From Candidatus Bathyarchaeota archaeon (GTDB taxonomy: Archaea; Thermoproteota; Bathyarchaeia; Bathyarchaeales; DTEX01), in assembly GCA_025059045.1 (NCBI GenBank), contig JANXEA010000008.1, positions 1 to 64,000 of the forward strand: a DNA stretch of 64,000 nucleotides, given 5' to 3'. The notes beneath the pieces are model-generated. The model was not told where the DNA came from, searched no databases, and was given only the letters and a program-made list of their open reading frames with translations. This document shows, in pieces, positions 62,201 through 64,000 of the stretch. Positions within the stretch are counted from its first letter, which is position 1, and each line of letters opens with the position of its first letter. Made by a program: the position numbers and the translations under genes.

Positions 62201-62833
62201 ATGAAGAGAGAGACTGAAGCTCCAAAAACCGAGAAAAGTTCCATTGCCATAGAAAAAGTTGGAACCGTAACCTTTCCAATAAGCGAGGCTTTTCGTTACT
62301 GCCTTGAAAGCATTAGGAAGAGATTTACGCGAGCTTTGATCACAGCATTATCGATCCTTCTGGGCATAGCATTCATGGTCACCGTCTTGACTATGCGTAT
62401 AGTGCTCATTTATCTAGGGCAGCCGCCTCCAGCCGCATACCAGCAATTGATGGTTATAATAGCTCTTCTAGTATGCGGCGTTGGAATCGTCAACTCCATG
62501 CTAATGTCTGTGACAGAGAGAATTAAGGAGATTGGAACTATAAAGTGCTTGGGCGCGACTGATACTAATGTTCTTGAGATCTTCTTGATAGAAGCTCTTC
62601 TCCTCGGTCTACTTGGAGGGGTAATCGGGTCAGTGGCTGGGTGGGTTGCTGCTATTGGCATATACGGGGCTCAATTCGGATTCGGGAAATTTCCGATAAT
62701 TGCACCGGACTATTTCATTAATATAGGTTTAGGCATAGGGGTCGCCGCCCTCTTGAGCGTTCTGTCAGCAGCGTATCCTGCCTTCTACGCGGCTAGGCTA
62801 AAACCTGCTGAAGCATTAAGATACGAAATATAA
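62201..62833 (+). CDS. FtsX/MacB-like ABC permease with little external domain
   Basis: 210 residues. One N-terminal helix (RALITALSILLGIAFMVTVL) is followed, after only about 20 residues, by the three C-terminal FtsX helices: QQLMVIIALLVCGVGIVNSM, LIEALLLGLLGGVIGSVAGW and LGIGVAALLSVLSAAYPAFY. SVTERIKEIGTIKCLGATD is the coupling motif, and the end AARLKPAEALRYEI is typical. A normal MacB permease has a periplasmic domain of 200 or more residues between helices 1 and 2; here it is nearly absent. It is convergent with the ABC ATPase gene at 62912. Confidence 0.85.
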   Translation: MKRETEAPKTEKSSIAIEKVGTVTFPISEAFRYCLESIRKRFTRALITALSILLGIAFMVTVLTMRIVLIYLGQPPPAAYQQLMVIIALLVCGVGIVNSMLMSVTERIKEIGTIKCLGATDTNVLEIFLIEALLLGLLGGVIGSVAGWVAAIGIYGAQFGFGKFPIIAPDYFINIGLGIGVAALLSVLSAAYPAFYAARLKPAEALRYEI

Positions 62834-62911
62834 GGGCAAAATAAAGCAGGTATGAGCAAAAAATCTTTCATCTATTTTTGCCGTAAAATTATGGTTAAAA
62901 GTTAGAACTTT

Positions 62912-63646
62912 TTATTCCGCTGCTCTTACATAGACCTCTGCTCTCGTCTCATATCTATCTATAAGTCCGTCACGCAGATATACTATTCTATCGCTGACAT
63001 CGATCATCTTTAAGTCATGAGTAGCCGCGATAATCGTTACGCCTTTCTCCTTGTTCATCTCTCTAAGAAGCGTGATGATCTCCAAACCTGTATGTAAGTC
63101 CAGGTTTCCCGTAGGCTCATCGGCAAGTATGATTACTGGATTGTTTGCAAGCGCTCTTGCTATGGCTACACGCTGCTGCTGACCGCCACTCAGCTCTGCA
63201 GGCTTATGATTCAGTCTGTCACCAAGCCCCACGGCCTCAAGAATCTCTCTGCCCCTCCTATTTCGCTCCTCCCTGTCAACACCTGCGAAGATCATAGGTA
63301 AGGTAACATTTTCCATGGCTGTTAGTACTGGTATAAGGTTGAAGGTTTGGAAGATGTAGCCGATCTTCCTACATCTCAGCCATGCGAGTTCATATGCATC
63401 CAGCTTCGCAATGTCGACGCCGTCGATAAATACTCTTCCACGTGTAGGTCGATCGATTCCGCCGACCATGTTGAAGAGCGTGGTCTTTCCGGATCCTGAG
63501 GGACCCATAATCGAGATATACTCGCCGCGTTTTACTCTCAGGTTCACACCGTCAAGCGCTTTAACTGTCACAGGTCCCATCTGATAATATTTCGCCAGAT
63601 CCTCAGTCTCCACAACATATTCGAAGCTGATATACCATTCCTCCAA
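62912..63646 (-). CDS. ABC transporter ATP-binding protein, MacB/LolD type, paralogue
   Basis: 244 residues from a TTG start. Walker A is MGPSGSGKTTLFNMVGG, Q loop YIFQTFNLIPVL, signature LSGGQQQRVAIARALAN, Walker B ILADEPTGNLD, switch AATHDLKMID. Nearly the same amino acids and, in three tracts, nearly the same bases as in the gene at 58910-59644, while other parts differ. It is convergent with the permease gene 79 bases away, so a pairing with it is plausible. Confidence 0.93.
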   Translation of the reverse strand: MEEWYISFEYVVETEDLAKYYQMGPVTVKALDGVNLRVKRGEYISIMGPSGSGKTTLFNMVGGIDRPTRGRVFIDGVDIAKLDAYELAWLRCRKIGYIFQTFNLIPVLTAMENVTLPMIFAGVDREERNRRGREILEAVGLGDRLNHKPAELSGGQQQRVAIARALANNPVIILADEPTGNLDLHTGLEIITLLREMNKEKGVTIIAATHDLKMIDVSDRIVYLRDGLIDRYETRAEVYVRAAE

Positions 63647-63820
63647 CTGTCTACAGTTTTTTCATTATTAGATAAACTACTCTTTAAAACTTTTGGTGAT
63701 AAATGTATTCAGGGTACGTATTCCGGATAAGCAGGTCTCTATTAGGGCTATGCCACAACCGCTAACTAAGTTTTGCACTACTCTTTCTAAGAGATTTCTA
63801 CGTTCAGCCCAGTCTTCAAA

Positions 63821-64000
63821 TTACTTAATTTTCAACCATCCTTCACGAGTTAACCAATAGCCATCCTTAGCGTTTCCAGCGAGGATTCCTTTTGCCTTAA
63901 GATCTTCCAGTATCATTATAGTTTCATCCCTAGAGAGACCGCAGTGGAGCATCACATTGTGGACCTGTATCCTCCCACTTTCCCTTTTAATATACTCGCA
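63821..64000 (-). CDS. Winged-helix-like protein, N-terminus cut by window edge
   Basis: The last 59 codons and stop of a gene entering from the right edge. The visible part reads VHNVMLHCGLSRDETIMILE, DLKAKGILAGNAKDGYWL and TREGWLKIK, a helix-turn-helix and wing in which LKAKGIL and YWLTREG are the end of the recognition helix and the wing. It is likely a transcription regulator of small size. The remaining part is not available. Confidence 0.6.
   Translation of the reverse strand, partial: CEYIKRESGRIQVHNVMLHCGLSRDETIMILEDLKAKGILAGNAKDGYWLTREGWLKIK

Overview
The window reads as chromosomal DNA of an archaeon, most likely a TACK-lineage organism such as Bathyarchaeia. Support comes from a TFIIB-type transcription factor, EF-1 alpha, an aRF1-type release factor, a RIO2 kinase, an archaeosine TGT, archaemetzincin, two CdvA-like coiled-coil proteins, archaeal UMP kinase, TATA/BRE promoters, and tRNA genes with bulge-helix-bulge introns at non-canonical sites. 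TTG and GTG starts are frequent and many are preceded by GGTG/GGAG ribosome-binding sites. There are no rRNA genes, no CRISPR arrays and no intact insertion sequences.

Layout. 1-10.9 kb is a minus-strand cell-surface glycosylation region: a partial polysaccharide deacetylase, a GT2 glycosyltransferase, a small conserved protein, then a tightly packed five-gene run (GT4, a GT-C-like membrane protein, an 884-residue membrane/ectodomain protein, a 715-residue GT-C-like protein and a PIG-V-like mannosyltransferase). At 11.3-15.8 kb come a two-intron tRNA-Val, a DegT-type aminotransferase, a CdvA-like protein, an SMC/Rad50-like ATPase overlapped by a small partner gene, and a TraX-like membrane protein. 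15.9-27.4 kb is metabolic: Gfo/Idh/MocA oxidoreductase, nitroreductase, TauE/SafE permease, HAD hydrolase, an unknown protein, two PAC2 proteins, a DUF5703 glycoside-hydrolase-like enzyme, a GH2 enzyme and a UroD-type methyltransferase.

27.1-32.1 kb is an accessory island. It holds a Cas4-like nuclease with a long N-terminal extension, a dispersed inverted-repeat element, remnants of two tyrosine integrases, a VapBC toxin-antitoxin pair, a ruined DUF45 metallopeptidase and a two-intron tRNA-Leu. I read it as a decayed element, or tandem elements, integrated at the 3' end of that tRNA. A second GH2 gene follows, then UMP kinase, an MBL-fold hydrolase, valyl-tRNA synthetase, a GC-rich structured spacer that may encode an RNA, TFB, and a GNAT acetyltransferase.

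40.3-43.5 kb has two D-Ala-D-Ala-ligase-like ATP-grasp proteins, one in an overlapping operon with a lysine 2,3-aminomutase (KamA); this could be an uncharacterised beta-lysine conjugation pathway. 43.8-46.6 kb has a bactofilin-like protein built of 17-residue repeats, an unknown partner, a broken winged-helix regulator and a PDCD5-like protein. 46.6-56.1 kb is dominated by translation and RNA functions (aRF1, SWIM protein, RIO2, archaemetzincin, beta-CASP RNase, TgtA, a 49-residue zinc ribbon with a large hairpin in its leader, EF-1 alpha, a thioredoxin-fold protein without its cysteines, tRNA-Pro). 56.2-64 kb has a dolichol-kinase-like protein, MoaA, a second CdvA-like protein, a tungsten aldehyde:ferredoxin oxidoreductase, and pieces of a MacB-like ABC system whose two ATPase genes share almost identical DNA tracts.

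Functions are assigned from motifs and family memory only; no database search was run.
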